Shown here piece after piece: positions 25,099-32,686 of a stretch of DNA of 41,434 nt. The stretch's first letter is position 1; every line of letters begins with the position of its first letter. Both the position numbers and the translations under genes were made by a program. Under the pieces are notes generated by a model, which did not search any database, was not told the origin of the DNA, and was given only the letters and a program-made list of their open reading frames with translations. Source of the stretch: a virus; IMG/VR virus record IMGVR_UViG_3300031957_001745, positions 1 to 41,434 of that record, one strand, 5' to 3'.

Positions 25099-25575
25099 AT
25101 GGCACAACAATTTACTCTCATTGATAATGAGACAAAGCTACCAGCTGACGTATCAAACGGACATATCTTCGTTTCAGCCGACCAAGATAACTCAACAGGA
25201 ACGAAATACCAAAGTATTCGTATGGTTATCGACTACAAAAACCTTCAGTCTTCTGACGGTACAGTAGGTCTTCAAGCTGTAATTGAAGGTAAGGCAGCTA
25301 ATGGTGAATACTACCCAATTGCATACCAGTTTGAGGATTTCCGACCTGTTGGATTCCAGCAGTTCCGAGAAATCAATCTCGATCCAGAACTTGTATGGTT
25401 CGATCCGGGTATCGACAACATCGTATACGTTGGTAATTCAACCATTGGACAAATCTCTAACCAGCAAGGAGTGTTGCCGGAAACATGGCGAATGTGTATC
25501 AGGATTACAGATCCAAACAACACATTCCAATCGGTACAACTTTCTGCTTACGGAGAGCTAACAAAACCTGTTTAA
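25099..25575 (+). CDS. Structural-operon protein (158 aa), unknown
   Basis: MAQQFTLIDNETKLPADVSN then beta strands throughout (KYQSIRMVIDYKNLQSSDGT, MCIRITDPNNTFQSVQLSAY). No signal peptide, membrane segment or Cys-rich site. It lies between the spike gene and a zinc-ribbon gene. Probably a tail or capsid accessory protein by place and composition. Confidence 0.65.
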   Translation: MAQQFTLIDNETKLPADVSNGHIFVSADQDNSTGTKYQSIRMVIDYKNLQSSDGTVGLQAVIEGKAANGEYYPIAYQFEDFRPVGFQQFREINLDPELVWFDPGIDNIVYVGNSTIGQISNQQGVLPETWRMCIRITDPNNTFQSVQLSAYGELTKPV

Positions 25576-25576
25576 T

Positions 25577-25777
25577 ATGTTTAAAAAGGACACAGGCGGA
25601 AAATGTCCGTACTGCGGTTCACAGGATTTCGTTGAGGTTGAGGAACTTCGACCTCATCGAGAATCGGTGAAGTGTGGTAATTGTGACAAGTACGCAGTAA
25701 AACACAAGAATGGGACTGTTTACCCTCTGGTAGATCCGGAAGATAAGCTGTCCTCACCAGCACCGATAACTCGGTAA
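25577..25777 (+). CDS. Zinc-ribbon protein (66 aa)
   Basis: MFKKDTGGKCPYCGSQDFVE with a second pair CGNC about 27 residues later: CPYC and CGNC make a rubredoxin-like zinc ribbon. Its middle is acidic and its end is Pro/Ser-rich. A zinc ribbon inside the tail block, 1 nt after the previous gene, is unusual; it may be a folding or assembly factor, or a minor virion part. Confidence 0.75.
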   Translation: MFKKDTGGKCPYCGSQDFVEVEELRPHRESVKCGNCDKYAVKHKNGTVYPLVDPEDKLSSPAPITR

Positions 25778-25787
25778 CAAAATTATT

Positions 25788-27383
25788 ATGGCAGCAGTAT
25801 CAGTATCAGCACAAAATACAAGGCTCACGGATGCGGAAGCCACAACAGAATTTGGAGACATCGGTGGTGGAGCTGGCGGAGCACTAGAGACTGATTTCAA
25901 ATATCAGAACGCTAATTGTTATGCACGAAAAGGTGCTTCAGGATCACGTGGAATTTATTTCAGTGATTCAGTAAACACAGATATTTCTGGTACTGGTACC
26001 TATCAGACGATAATGGTGAAATATATTTGCACCACACCCGGACTGCTTTCTTCTTTAGCAACTCCGGGTATTCGTCTTGAAGTAGGAAGTGGTAGTACCA
26101 CGACTACATATAGCTCAAACTTCCACTATTATGATGTACAAGGTAATGACACCTACCCTATCGACAAGTCATGGCTTGTGGTTCCTATTGATCCAAACAT
26201 TGCTTCTCACCGTACAGGTACGACTGGCTCACCATCACTAACAGCGTTCGATACGCTTGGTATGAGATATGACCAAACAGGGGTATCTAAGTCACCAAAT
26301 GAAGGTCTTGATGCGGTTGATGTAGGTGCTGGACTTACGCTCACCGGTGGTGATGGAGCTGATGCTGACGGTACATGGCAAGATTTCTCTGATGCTGATT
26401 GGGGTACAGCAGCTAACCGATATGGCTACGTTCGTGAGAGTGAAGGTGTATTCCTTATTTATGGAATGATGGTAATTGGCTCGGCAACAGATACTGTTTT
26501 CACCGATTCTAACCAAACTATTGTATATCCAGATGGACTCTTTGCTTCTGGATTTTCAGGCTACACTATCGACTACTCAACAGGAAATGTATTCACTGAA
26601 ACTAGTGTCGTACACATTGGACAAGGTACAAAAGCGGGTGAAGATACGCGACCGGTCTTAGGTTCAGCTAATGCTGGAGGTACAGGTACGGCGACTATTA
26701 CCGGTAACACATACATTAATTTCAATACTATTACCTTCGAGTCAGGTGCAACAGTGAATGGTAGCACCTTCCTTAATAGTGAGAAGATTACACAGAACGG
26801 AGCAACTATCGACGGTTGTGTTATTGAGGGTGCAACTACAGCTGATGGTGTAGCCTTCATTGAGTCAGACGACCCATCACTCATCTCTAACTGTGACTTC
26901 ACATTCTCTGATGGTCACGCTATCGAGATTACTACACCGGGTACATACACGTTTACCGGTAACACATTCACCGGCTACGGTTCTACTGGTACAAACGACG
27001 CCGCTATCTACAACAACTCAGGTGGTGCTGTAACCATCAATGTTGCTGGTGGTGTAGCGAGTCCAACATACCGTAACGGAGCAAGTGCCACCACTACCGT
27101 CAACAACAACATTTCAGTTACTTTTGATGGTATGAAAGACCTTACAGAAGTGCGTATTTACACTGCTGGTACTTCAACAGAACTAGCTGGTATCGAAAAT
27201 GCTACAGCAGGATCTACTGATGACCGGTCATTCACTGCTTCTATTGCTGCTTCTACAGTCGTAGATTATGTACTTCACAGTGTTTTATATGAGACAATAA
27301 GGGTAGAGAACTTTACGTGGCCTAACTCAGACTCAACTATTCCGGTCCAGCAAAGGTTCGACAGGAACAATAATAATCCTTAA
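25788..27383 (+). CDS. Tail spike-like parallel beta-helix protein (531 aa)
   Basis: The middle and end (residues about 270-460) show short imperfect repeats typical of a right-handed beta helix: ITGNTYINFNTITFESGATV, NGSTFLNSEKITQNGATIDG, ISNCDFTFSDGHAIEITTPG, YTFTGNTFTGYGSTGTND. The N terminus (residues 1-200) is Gly/Ser/Thr-rich and likely the particle-binding part. It may bind or cut host surface sugars; no catalytic pair is evident. Confidence 0.72.
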   Translation: MAAVSVSAQNTRLTDAEATTEFGDIGGGAGGALETDFKYQNANCYARKGASGSRGIYFSDSVNTDISGTGTYQTIMVKYICTTPGLLSSLATPGIRLEVGSGSTTTTYSSNFHYYDVQGNDTYPIDKSWLVVPIDPNIASHRTGTTGSPSLTAFDTLGMRYDQTGVSKSPNEGLDAVDVGAGLTLTGGDGADADGTWQDFSDADWGTAANRYGYVRESEGVFLIYGMMVIGSATDTVFTDSNQTIVYPDGLFASGFSGYTIDYSTGNVFTETSVVHIGQGTKAGEDTRPVLGSANAGGTGTATITGNTYINFNTITFESGATVNGSTFLNSEKITQNGATIDGCVIEGATTADGVAFIESDDPSLISNCDFTFSDGHAIEITTPGTYTFTGNTFTGYGSTGTNDAAIYNNSGGAVTINVAGGVASPTYRNGASATTTVNNNISVTFDGMKDLTEVRIYTAGTSTELAGIENATAGSTDDRSFTASIAASTVVDYVLHSVLYETIRVENFTWPNSDSTIPVQQRFDRNNNNP

Positions 27384-27384
27384 T

Positions 27385-27882
27385 ATGGCAATTACTTTTG
27401 ACGGAGACAACCTAGAAATAATCGTTACAACAACCGGCACATACGACGCTAAGGAGGATATTTACTCTGACTGGAAAGTTTGGTTTAAGACGAGCGATAA
27501 CGCTAAGTACCCACTCGCTTTTGATACTACTGGTGGTGATCCACTCGACGCTACTACTGATTTGTCTGCGTTCTACTTCCTTAGAAACGACTTAGGATGG
27601 CGTATTAAAATGCCTGAAGCTAACGGAAGAGTAATAATTAATGGTGACTTGTTCCCGCGTGACGATACTATTGACCTGTTTACACCATCCACAGGCTCAT
27701 TTAACGTGTTTCTTACACAAGTTGTATCGAGTAAGTCACTTGTGAGTGATGGTGCTGGAGGTGGTGGACTAACAGCCCAGCAAACTCGTGATGCTATGCT
27801 TCTTACTCCAACAGGTAGCGAACAAACTGACTCTGTGGACACAAAGATTCAACAGGCTATCGACGCAGCTATCATCTTCTAA
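27385..27882 (+). CDS. Unknown structural-operon protein (165 aa)
   Basis: It begins MAITFDGDNLEIIVTTTGTY with beta strands (YSDWKVWFKTSDNAKYPLAF) and a Gly-rich GAGGGGLTAQQ hinge near residue 130 before a helical tail (DSVDTKIQQAIDAAIIF). Starts 1 nt after the previous stop. A beta body with a short helix at the end fits a small tail or neck protein; no family is recognised. Confidence 0.65.
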   Translation: MAITFDGDNLEIIVTTTGTYDAKEDIYSDWKVWFKTSDNAKYPLAFDTTGGDPLDATTDLSAFYFLRNDLGWRIKMPEANGRVIINGDLFPRDDTIDLFTPSTGSFNVFLTQVVSSKSLVSDGAGGGGLTAQQTRDAMLLTPTGSEQTDSVDTKIQQAIDAAIIF

Positions 27883-27891
27883 TGTTATAAT
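27883..27891 (+). promoter_or_regulatory. Extended -10 promoter of the lysis genes
   Basis: TGTTATAAT directly after the stop of the 165-residue gene and ending 8 nt before the ATG at 27900. The transcript would be leaderless or nearly so. Confidence 0.6.
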
Positions 27892-27899
27892 ATAAGTGT

Positions 27900-28052
27900 A
27901 TGAAACAATTTCTACCTATCGCTTCAACCCTTATTCTTGGTATCTTTGGTACTTTTGGTATTGAAGCCGACGAACAAACAGTATTAGCATTAATAACAGG
28001 ACTCGCAATGGCAGGTACTTCTATTTGGACTATCTACAAAGCGAACAAATAA
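27900..28052 (+). CDS. Small two-helix membrane protein (50 aa), holin-like
   Basis: ATG at 27900: MKQFLPIASTLILGIFGTFG, then IEADEQ, then TVLALITGLAMAGTSIWTIY and KANK. Two hydrophobic stretches (residues 4-21 and 27-46) joined by an acidic turn, both ends charged, which suits a small holin or antiholin. It is followed after 7 nt by another small membrane protein and then by a peptidase, the usual order in a lysis cassette. No family named. Confidence 0.65.
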   Translation: MKQFLPIASTLILGIFGTFGIEADEQTVLALITGLAMAGTSIWTIYKANK

Positions 28053-28059
28053 ACAACGT

Positions 28060-28281
28060 ATGGCAGATCATCCATCCCACAACATTGCGGACATCGCCAC
28101 AACCGCACTGGCAAATAAACCGTGGATAGGGGTAGCGAGCACAACAGGCTCAGGTGCATTAGGATTAATGAATGTGCTCACTCCTTATCTCGAATTCAGT
28201 ACATTGGTCTTTGGTTTTTGTATTGGACTCATCACTCTTATTGGTGTAATTCGTAAGCATCTATTATCTTTAAAATCGTAA
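28060..28281 (+). CDS. Holin-like membrane protein (73 aa)
   Basis: MADHPSHNIADIATTALANK leads into a stretch GLMNVLTPYLEFSTLVFGFC and IGLITLIGVIRKHLLSLKS. There are two hydrophobic segments (residues about 25-42 and 45-64) and a basic C terminus. The layout and place next to a peptidase and a transglycosylase-like gene suggest it makes the membrane lesion at lysis. Confidence 0.7.
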   Translation: MADHPSHNIADIATTALANKPWIGVASTTGSGALGLMNVLTPYLEFSTLVFGFCIGLITLIGVIRKHLLSLKS

Positions 28282-28282
28282 T

Positions 28283-28990
28283 ATGAGAATACTAATCCTT
28301 AAAGACGCAGCAATACCAAATCAAGAGCTGGAAACCCTTCAGCGACAGTTTACTGATTGGATGGAGCATAATGCGGAGATCACTCCGAAGTATACTGTGA
28401 TGACTCGTGACTATAGGGATTATCCTACATATACAGATTCAGATGGTGACGAAAGACCAACATATGAATTCCTTAAATCAGAGAGTAACGACGTGTATAA
28501 GCACTATCGTGATACCGTCGATCATGTTGTCGTTCTTGTACATGAAAATAACTGGAAATCAGATCCACCCGGACCAAATAACGGTATCTGGGGAACCAAC
28601 TACAGCTTCAAATTCCGTTCATATCAACTTCATTACTGCCGGTTCGACAAAGACAACCCAGCAAACTCATTCGGAACTTTCTGGCATGAGATCTCACACT
28701 CCTTTGATGCTTTCATCAAAACCTATATAAACTTTGATATCACCACACTCTTTGAAGGTATGACTGACTGGGATCGTGATATGACTCACGGTAAGCACGA
28801 TGATTTCAAATACATCAGATGGCGTGAGAATAAGATGGCTTTACGCACAATCGCACCACACCTCAGAAAAGCATATGAGGAAAGGCATAAGATTGCGGAA
28901 GCTGACGCACTCAAATTCATCAATATACTCAAGCAACTAGTCATTCTTTACCGAATGTTGCAGAACATCAAAGATGGAGTGAAAAAGTAA
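28283..28990 (+). CDS. HExxH metallopeptidase, candidate endolysin
   Basis: 235 residues starting MRILILKDAAIPNQELETLQ. The motif FWHEISHSFDAF (residues about 133-144) is HExxH with the usual aromatic before it; a following acidic or His residue farther down (for example in FEGMTDWDRDMTHGKHDD, 153-170) could be the third ligand. It lies 1 nt after the holin-like gene. Zinc peptidases acting on cell-wall peptides occur as phage endolysins, so that role is likely here. The substrate is not visible and no signal peptide is present. Confidence 0.65.
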   Translation: MRILILKDAAIPNQELETLQRQFTDWMEHNAEITPKYTVMTRDYRDYPTYTDSDGDERPTYEFLKSESNDVYKHYRDTVDHVVVLVHENNWKSDPPGPNNGIWGTNYSFKFRSYQLHYCRFDKDNPANSFGTFWHEISHSFDAFIKTYINFDITTLFEGMTDWDRDMTHGKHDDFKYIRWRENKMALRTIAPHLRKAYEERHKIAEADALKFINILKQLVILYRMLQNIKDGVKK

Positions 28991-29000
28991 TCCACAGGTG

Positions 29001-29032
29001 TATAGCACACTGTCTACTATTTCATGTATAAT
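29001..29032 (+). promoter_or_regulatory. Promoter with TATAGCACACTGTC site
   Basis: TATAGCACACTGTC (29001-29014) is upstream of TGTATAAT (29025-29032). The 14-base word is identical to that in the promoter at 5735-5748. The predicted leader contains the hairpin at 29039-29056. Confidence 0.5.
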
Positions 29033-29038
29033 TATGTT

Positions 29039-29056
29039 AGGGCATTTAGGTGCCCT
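29039..29056 (+). promoter_or_regulatory. Leader hairpin
   Basis: AGGGCA and TGCCCT pair around TTTAGG, 24 nt before the ATG at 29080. A short T stretch follows (TTTAG), so weak attenuation is possible. Confidence 0.45.
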
Positions 29057-29079
29057 TTAGTAATTAAGACCACTTACCT

Positions 29080-29367
29080 ATGAAACGCATTTTTGGTGCC
29101 GTTGTAGGACTGGGAATTGTTATTGGACTGGGATATATACTACTAGGCAGTAGTACAATTGAGGTTACAAATGAACCGCAGACACTTGCGACATCAACAA
29201 GTGCAACTGTAGAAGAGGAGGTAGAACTTGATGTGATTGACTCGGCAACAATTGAGCTAGAGAGAATCAATCAAGAACTCGATGCTGAAGAGCAGAAGCT
29301 TCTACAAGAGATCGAAGAACGTAAAGCTCGACTAGAACGAATTAGAGAGACTCGTTCGTCTTTTTAA
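29080..29367 (+). CDS. Membrane stalk protein with coiled coil (95 aa), spanin-like or lysin N terminus
   Basis: MKRIFGAVVGLGIVIGLGYI is a membrane anchor preceded by Lys/Arg. A Thr/Ser-rich linker (residues 30-45) and a charged coiled coil (residues 50-93, ELERINQELDAEEQKLLQEI) follow. This resembles the inner-membrane subunit of a spanin. But the frame ends TCT TTT TAA and the lysozyme-like frame lies exactly one base back, so it may instead be the N-terminal part of one longer lysin made by a -1 frameshift (see findings). Confidence 0.7.
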   Translation: MKRIFGAVVGLGIVIGLGYILLGSSTIEVTNEPQTLATSTSATVEEEVELDVIDSATIELERINQELDAEEQKLLQEIEERKARLERIRETRSSF

Positions 29368-29402
29368 TTAGCCCCAGAGCAAAGCGTGTTGCCGATGCCA
29401 TT

Positions 29403-29720
29403 GTGCAAATAGAAACACAAGGGCACTGTAGCGCGAGAGGGGCGACAGGAGAAAAAGGGTGTTTCCAATTTATGGAAGGAACGTGGAACTACTGGTCAAA
29501 ACACGTACTGGGCTACATCGAAGAGATGACACCAGTAAATGAACGATATGTAGCTCTGCATAAAATTCAATATCATATCAATCAAGGATATTCCGACAAG
29601 GAAATCGCACTGATATGGAATCAAGGAAACCCTAGCCCATGTAAGTCTGGAGTGAATAGTAAGGGTGTAAAGTATGACTCATGTCATTACGTCCAACAAT
29701 TCGTTCTAGCAATGAGATAA
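29403..29720 (+). CDS. Lysozyme/transglycosylase-like domain (start uncertain)
   Basis: The GTG at 29403 gives MQIETQGHCSARGATGEKGC then FQFMEGTWNYWSKHVLGYIE and IALIWNQGNPSP. The core matches SLT-type folds: E in QIETQG in place of the catalytic ESG, GEKGCFQF for GLMQ, GTW, and the ALIWNQGN segment. The preceding residues in frame (SPRAKRVADAIV, from 29370) form the first helix of the fold, so GTG 29403 cuts the domain. A start at ATT 29367 or a frameshift from the gene at 29080 is more likely. It would cut the glycan strand. Confidence 0.7.
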   Translation: MQIETQGHCSARGATGEKGCFQFMEGTWNYWSKHVLGYIEEMTPVNERYVALHKIQYHINQGYSDKEIALIWNQGNPSPCKSGVNSKGVKYDSCHYVQQFVLAMR

Positions 29721-29727
29721 GAAAATA

Positions 29728-29750
29728 GCCACCTCAGGTGGCTTTTCTTG
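29728..29750 (+). terminator. Terminator of the virion/lysis operon
   Basis: AGCCACCT and AGGTGGCT (29728-29744) form a stem, with TTTTCTT after it. A-rich bases on the other side could also serve the converging minus-strand gene that ends at 29734. Confidence 0.82.
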
Positions 29751-30072
29751 TGTATGTTCTGATGGCGTGGCAGTTAGCACATACCAAGTCACACTTCGCT
29801 ATCTCTTTAAGTATTGTCTCCCATTTCACCTCAAGCCCCACAAGATCAGATATGTTTTCTTTCTTGTCCTCGTCGGGTCTGTGGTCAAACTGCATCACAT
29901 ACGGAGGATAACAAGTATCACAGTCCAAGCATGGCCTGTTGGTCTTATAACCAGAAAGACGCGCCCAATTCTTATTACGCCGTTCCTTCTTCTGTTGGCG
30001 GTAACAATCCTTGCATACGCGTCTTCCTTTGTAAGTAGGCTTGTCTACACCTTTGCAGATGGGACATATCAC
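29734..30072 (-). CDS. HNH endonuclease (112 aa)
   Basis: Two CxxC pairs at the N terminus (CPICKGVD, CKDCYRQQ) and a later CLDC form zinc sites. MQFDHRPDEDKKENISDLV supplies the catalytic DHR of the HNH core and CDLVCANCHAIRTYTR supplies the last CANCH motif. Length and order match small phage HNH proteins. It could be a homing-type or packaging-linked nuclease; its place far from the terminase makes the first or a recombination role likelier. Ends inside the terminator region. Confidence 0.85.
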   Translation of the reverse strand: MICPICKGVDKPTYKGRRVCKDCYRQQKKERRNKNWARLSGYKTNRPCLDCDTCYPPYVMQFDHRPDEDKKENISDLVGLEVKWETILKEIAKCDLVCANCHAIRTYTRKAT

Positions 30073-30079
30073 CTATTAA

Positions 30080-30373
30080 TTATACAGCTTTTTTAGCGTT
30101 AAAACGCAAGCTATATGATGTTGTGTGGGTAGCGATACCCTGCTCTTGTTCTTCTACTTCAAGGATTTTTAGATCCTCTTTCATTATCTGAGCAGCTTCT
30201 GAGTAAGTCCAGTTCTTCCGTCCAACCATCTTGAACGTACCAAACTCTGTCTTTTCAACATGCTCTTGCTGACCAAACTCTTCTTCGATTTCAGTCTTAA
30301 TGACTTCCATCCTTGCTTTATCAGCCTTGATGCGGGATTGGAGTTCCGCGTACTCTTTAAGCTTCTGACTCAT
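30080..30373 (-). CDS. Helical protein in recombination operon (97 aa)
   Basis: Start taken at MSQKLKEYAELQSRIKADKA (30373), since a longer start would run deeper into the gene before it. Residues 1-35 are a coiled coil. GTFKMVGRKNWTYSEAAQIM and THTTSYSLRFNAKKAV follow. It resembles in layout small phage proteins that accompany recombination nucleases, but no family is certain. Overlaps the previous gene by 17 nt. Confidence 0.65.
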   Translation of the reverse strand: MSQKLKEYAELQSRIKADKARMEVIKTEIEEEFGQQEHVEKTEFGTFKMVGRKNWTYSEAAQIMKEDLKILEVEEQEQGIATHTTSYSLRFNAKKAV

Positions 30374-30554
30374 TTTGTTGGTTCTTATTCTTCCAACGCT
30401 TAGCTGCGCCTTTGCGACCAATTTCTTGAAAGTACGCCCGCCCGCGTTTCTTCATTGTGGCACCACCTTTGACTCCACCTCTTCGGTGATGGTCACTAAT
30501 GATTGCTTGACGCTGCTCATCAGTTAGCTCAGGGATTTCGATTTCTTTTGCCAT
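30357..30554 (-). CDS. Small Gly/Lys-rich protein (65 aa)
   Basis: MAKEIEIPELTDEQRQAIIS, then HHRRGGVKGGATMKKRGRAY and FQEIGRKGAAKRWKNKNQ. The KGG-type repeats are like those of small stress-type or DNA-binding proteins. It overlaps the nuclease gene by 31 nt and the next gene by 17 nt, so the three are translated as a coupled set. Confidence 0.6.
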   Translation of the reverse strand: MAKEIEIPELTDEQRQAIISDHHRRGGVKGGATMKKRGRAYFQEIGRKGAAKRWKNKNQQNESEA

Positions 30555-31195
30555 AATAGATAGTCCTCGCTAATTTCTTCAGCAGTATCTCTAATAATTT
30601 TTGCCATCCGGTCCAACTCCCACTCCTTAATATGTCGCGGGAACACTTCGACATGACCGGTAAGCCTGAGTCCTTTGTGAGATTCTTTAATAATCTGACC
30701 TCCGAACTCTACCTCTTTATCTATGTCCGCCCATTCCGTTTCCATCCACGTAAGCTGGATATCAGGATTGTACGTTCCATATTCTTCTCTCACTAACAAT
30801 GAATATAGTGGGAGCTGTTTGTGCTTCCTCACCTTAACTCTATCCCACGGAGCTTTACCATTGTTACGAATACCTGTTTTGTATTCTTCAATGGCTTTTG
30901 TTTCAAGATTGAAGTCATCAAGGAAACCAAGCACTGGCACACCTTCGATTTCAACTAAAAGCTTATGCTCTGGATGAGTCTGTTGAGGAACTTTGCCTTT
31001 CACTGGAGCGAGCACTGGATGATCCCAGTTTCTATCTTCCAATGCACCTCCTACCTCATTACCGAACTCGGTATAAGGGGTGGAAAAATACGGTTCTTTA
31101 AGGTAGTACCGAAGTCGATACGCTTGCTTATCACGCAGCCATAGTTCCATAGCTGAGTAAGATAAATAATCCTTAGGTAAATGTATTTCAGACAT
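30524..31195 (-). CDS. PD-(D/E)XK nuclease, RecB/Cas4-like
   Basis: Start taken at MSEIHLPKDYLSYSAMELWL (31195), 6 nt after an extended -10. 223 residues. LSYSAMELWL near the N terminus is the first helix motif of RecB-family nucleases, and LGFLDDFNLETKAIEEYKTG holds the active-site D and ExK. The protein has no helicase part. It probably processes DNA ends during recombination, together with the divergent ssDNA-binding-type gene at 31301. Confidence 0.78.
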   Translation of the reverse strand: MSEIHLPKDYLSYSAMELWLRDKQAYRLRYYLKEPYFSTPYTEFGNEVGGALEDRNWDHPVLAPVKGKVPQQTHPEHKLLVEIEGVPVLGFLDDFNLETKAIEEYKTGIRNNGKAPWDRVKVRKHKQLPLYSLLVREEYGTYNPDIQLTWMETEWADIDKEVEFGGQIIKESHKGLRLTGHVEVFPRHIKEWELDRMAKIIRDTAEEISEDYLLWQKKSKSLS

Positions 31196-31201
31196 ATCCA
31201 C

Positions 31202-31210
31202 AGTATAGCA
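31202..31210 (-). promoter_or_regulatory. Extended -10, leaderless nuclease transcript
   Basis: TGCTATACT on the minus strand, then 6 nt, then the ATG at 31195. Part of a TATAGCA word shared with other promoters. Confidence 0.6.
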
Positions 31211-31212
31211 GA

Positions 31213-31240
31213 TTGACTGCCATATGCCATGCTGTATACT
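31213..31240 (+). promoter_or_regulatory. Plus-strand promoter for the ssDNA-binding-type gene
   Basis: TTGACT (31213-31218), 16-nt spacer, TATACT (31235-31240) preceded by TG. Divergent from the promoter at 31202, so both genes may share control. Confidence 0.65.
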
Positions 31241-31300
31241 ATCAGAAGTGGGGATAAACAACAACCATTAACAGACTTAAAGTCTAAACAAAAAAACATT

Positions 31301-31936
31301 ATGTCACTACCAACAGATACTAAAGGTAAAGCAGCGGGAGCTGGTTACTTTAAAGCGGAGCAAGGTCAAACAGAGATCCTTATTGTAGGTCCAGTAGTAA
31401 CTGGATATCAATACTGGAAGGCTGATGGCGCTGAACGCTCACCAGAAGTTTTCGAAGAACCACTCGAAGGAGTGCGGATGCGAGACAAAAAGGATAAAGA
31501 CGGAAACGTCGTGGGCCAAGAACCTGAGAAACAACAATTTTACTGGGCGTTGCCTTTGTATAATTTCAAGACTGGAGTTTACGAACTTGCACAGTTTACT
31601 CAAAAGGGTATTCGTGATGAGCTTCTAGCACTTCAGAACAACGATAAGTGGGGTGATCCTACAGGGAACTACACCATCACTATTGATAAGTCAGGTGAAG
31701 GATTCAAGACTGAGTACAAGCTTATGCCTAATCCTAACAATGATGAGTCTAAGGCTCTCATTGCTGAAATTATGAAGGCATATGCAGTATCACCTATTGA
31801 TGTTCACGAAGTATTATTTGGAGCAAGTGCGCCAGCAGAAGAGCAAACAGAACCAGCTGCTGAAACACCGGTAGCAGCGGAGCCGTCTGCTGCACCAGCT
31901 CCAGCTACTGAAGGAGCACCAGAGACACAATCTTAA
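31301..31936 (+). CDS. ssDNA-binding-type protein (211 aa)
   Basis: Start taken at MSLPTDTKGKAAGAGYFKAE (31301); an upstream ATG at 31229 overlaps the promoter. The body has strands typical of an OB-type fold (TEILIVGPVVTGYQYWKADG, QFYWALPLYNFKTGVYELAQ, NYTITIDKSGEGFKTEYKLM), followed by a low-complexity Ala-Pro-Glu-Thr tail (residues 180-211), the usual flexible acidic tail of single-stranded-DNA-binding proteins. Its place next to a RecB-like nuclease agrees. The fold is inferred from sequence pattern. Confidence 0.65.
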   Translation: MSLPTDTKGKAAGAGYFKAEQGQTEILIVGPVVTGYQYWKADGAERSPEVFEEPLEGVRMRDKKDKDGNVVGQEPEKQQFYWALPLYNFKTGVYELAQFTQKGIRDELLALQNNDKWGDPTGNYTITIDKSGEGFKTEYKLMPNPNNDESKALIAEIMKAYAVSPIDVHEVLFGASAPAEEQTEPAAETPVAAEPSAAPAPATEGAPETQS

Positions 31937-31952
31937 TCAACATCCCCACTAG

Positions 31953-31979
31953 AAAAGCCCCTTAATCGGGGGCTTTTTC
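31953..31979. terminator. Bidirectional terminator
   Basis: AAAAGCCCC and GGGGCTTTT pair around TTAATCG, with TTCTTTT after it on the plus strand and A-rich bases before it. It ends the gene at 31301 and also contains the stop codon of the converging zinc-ribbon gene. Confidence 0.8.
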
Positions 31980-32084
31980 TTTTACGTTGCAATCTTGGCA
32001 AACCACAGTCTTATCTCCGGGGTACACCTGTATGGTGTCGGTGATGTCATCACCACACTTATGACACTTAACTTCCTTTGCCAT
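31962..32084 (-). CDS. Tiny zinc-ribbon protein (40 aa)
   Basis: The ATG at 32084 gives MAKEVKCHKCGDDITDTIQV, then YPGDKTVVCQDCNVKEKAPD and TAA at 31964. CHKC and CQDC form a complete zinc ribbon in 40 residues. It overlaps the 97-residue gene upstream by 17 nt. Its last codons lie in the terminator stem. Confidence 0.72.
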   Translation of the reverse strand: MAKEVKCHKCGDDITDTIQVYPGDKTVVCQDCNVKEKAPD

Positions 32085-32361
32085 GATTAAATTTTTTAGG
32101 TAGCTGTGCGTAGCCAGCAATGTCATCCCAGTGGTCATCATATGTAGGCTGTCCAGCCATAATACGTCCTATCTTACCGAACATGTGATCGAGAGCTTCT
32201 CGGTGTATCAAATCTAGTTGCTGGTAGCCCGGCTCTTGGCGGATGACATCTTTCAATCCTTGAGACACTCTCGAGTTCACAATGAATGAACCGTGTGTAG
32301 AGTCTCTCTCATTAAGTAAAGCTTTTGTTGTTTTGTTTTTGTTTGGTTTTGGATCGCTCAT
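32068..32361 (-). CDS. DUF6378-type phage protein (97 aa)
   Basis: The stretch LDLIHREALDHMFGKIGRIM, then AGQPTYDDHWDDIAGYAQLP, is the core of a small phage family (DUF6378-like, recalled from memory): a helix pair with IHREAL and a DHWDDIAGYA motif. The N-terminal 35 residues are basic and likely flexible. Function unknown. Start and upstream stop overlap as ATGA. Confidence 0.68.
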   Translation of the reverse strand: MSDPKPNKNKTTKALLNERDSTHGSFIVNSRVSQGLKDVIRQEPGYQQLDLIHREALDHMFGKIGRIMAGQPTYDDHWDDIAGYAQLPKKFNHGKGS

Positions 32362-32684
32362 ACTTTTATTTCTATTTTACTAGTACCATTAATTTCACAT
32401 ACACAGTTTCTTCCTTCACACCAGCAAAGAACTGCGTCGCCATCTTTAATGGTGAATCCATCTCCGGGTGTACGTTGACCCATATCTGGATGTTTGTATT
32501 TAAACTTACCAGTCTCTGCCACTTTTTTAAGTAGCCTTCTCTGGTGTTCTAACACCTTACCTCCAACAACCTTCACCTCGATGACTGTCGAACGTGGCCA
32601 GTGTTTATAGAACCAGTCGATCACAAGACTATCTATCTTGGATTCTTTTCGATTCTTCCCTTTTGGTAATTCAGGTAATGTCAT
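32358..32684 (-). CDS. Possible VRR/PD-(D/E)XK-type nuclease (108 aa)
   Basis: MTLPELPKGKNRKESKIDSL then VIDWFYKHWPRSTVIEVKVV and GGKVLEHQRRLLKKVA. The sequence S/ID, then IEVK with a following QRR-containing helix resembles small VRR-type or Holliday-junction-resolving nucleases. The residues after it (GFTIKDGDAVLCWCEGRNCV) add Cys. Family placement is tentative. First of three minus genes just downstream of the tRNA-Gln gene. Confidence 0.45.
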   Translation of the reverse strand: MTLPELPKGKNRKESKIDSLVIDWFYKHWPRSTVIEVKVVGGKVLEHQRRLLKKVAETGKFKYKHPDMGQRTPGDGFTIKDGDAVLCWCEGRNCVCEINGTSKIEIKV

Positions 32685-32686
32685 TG

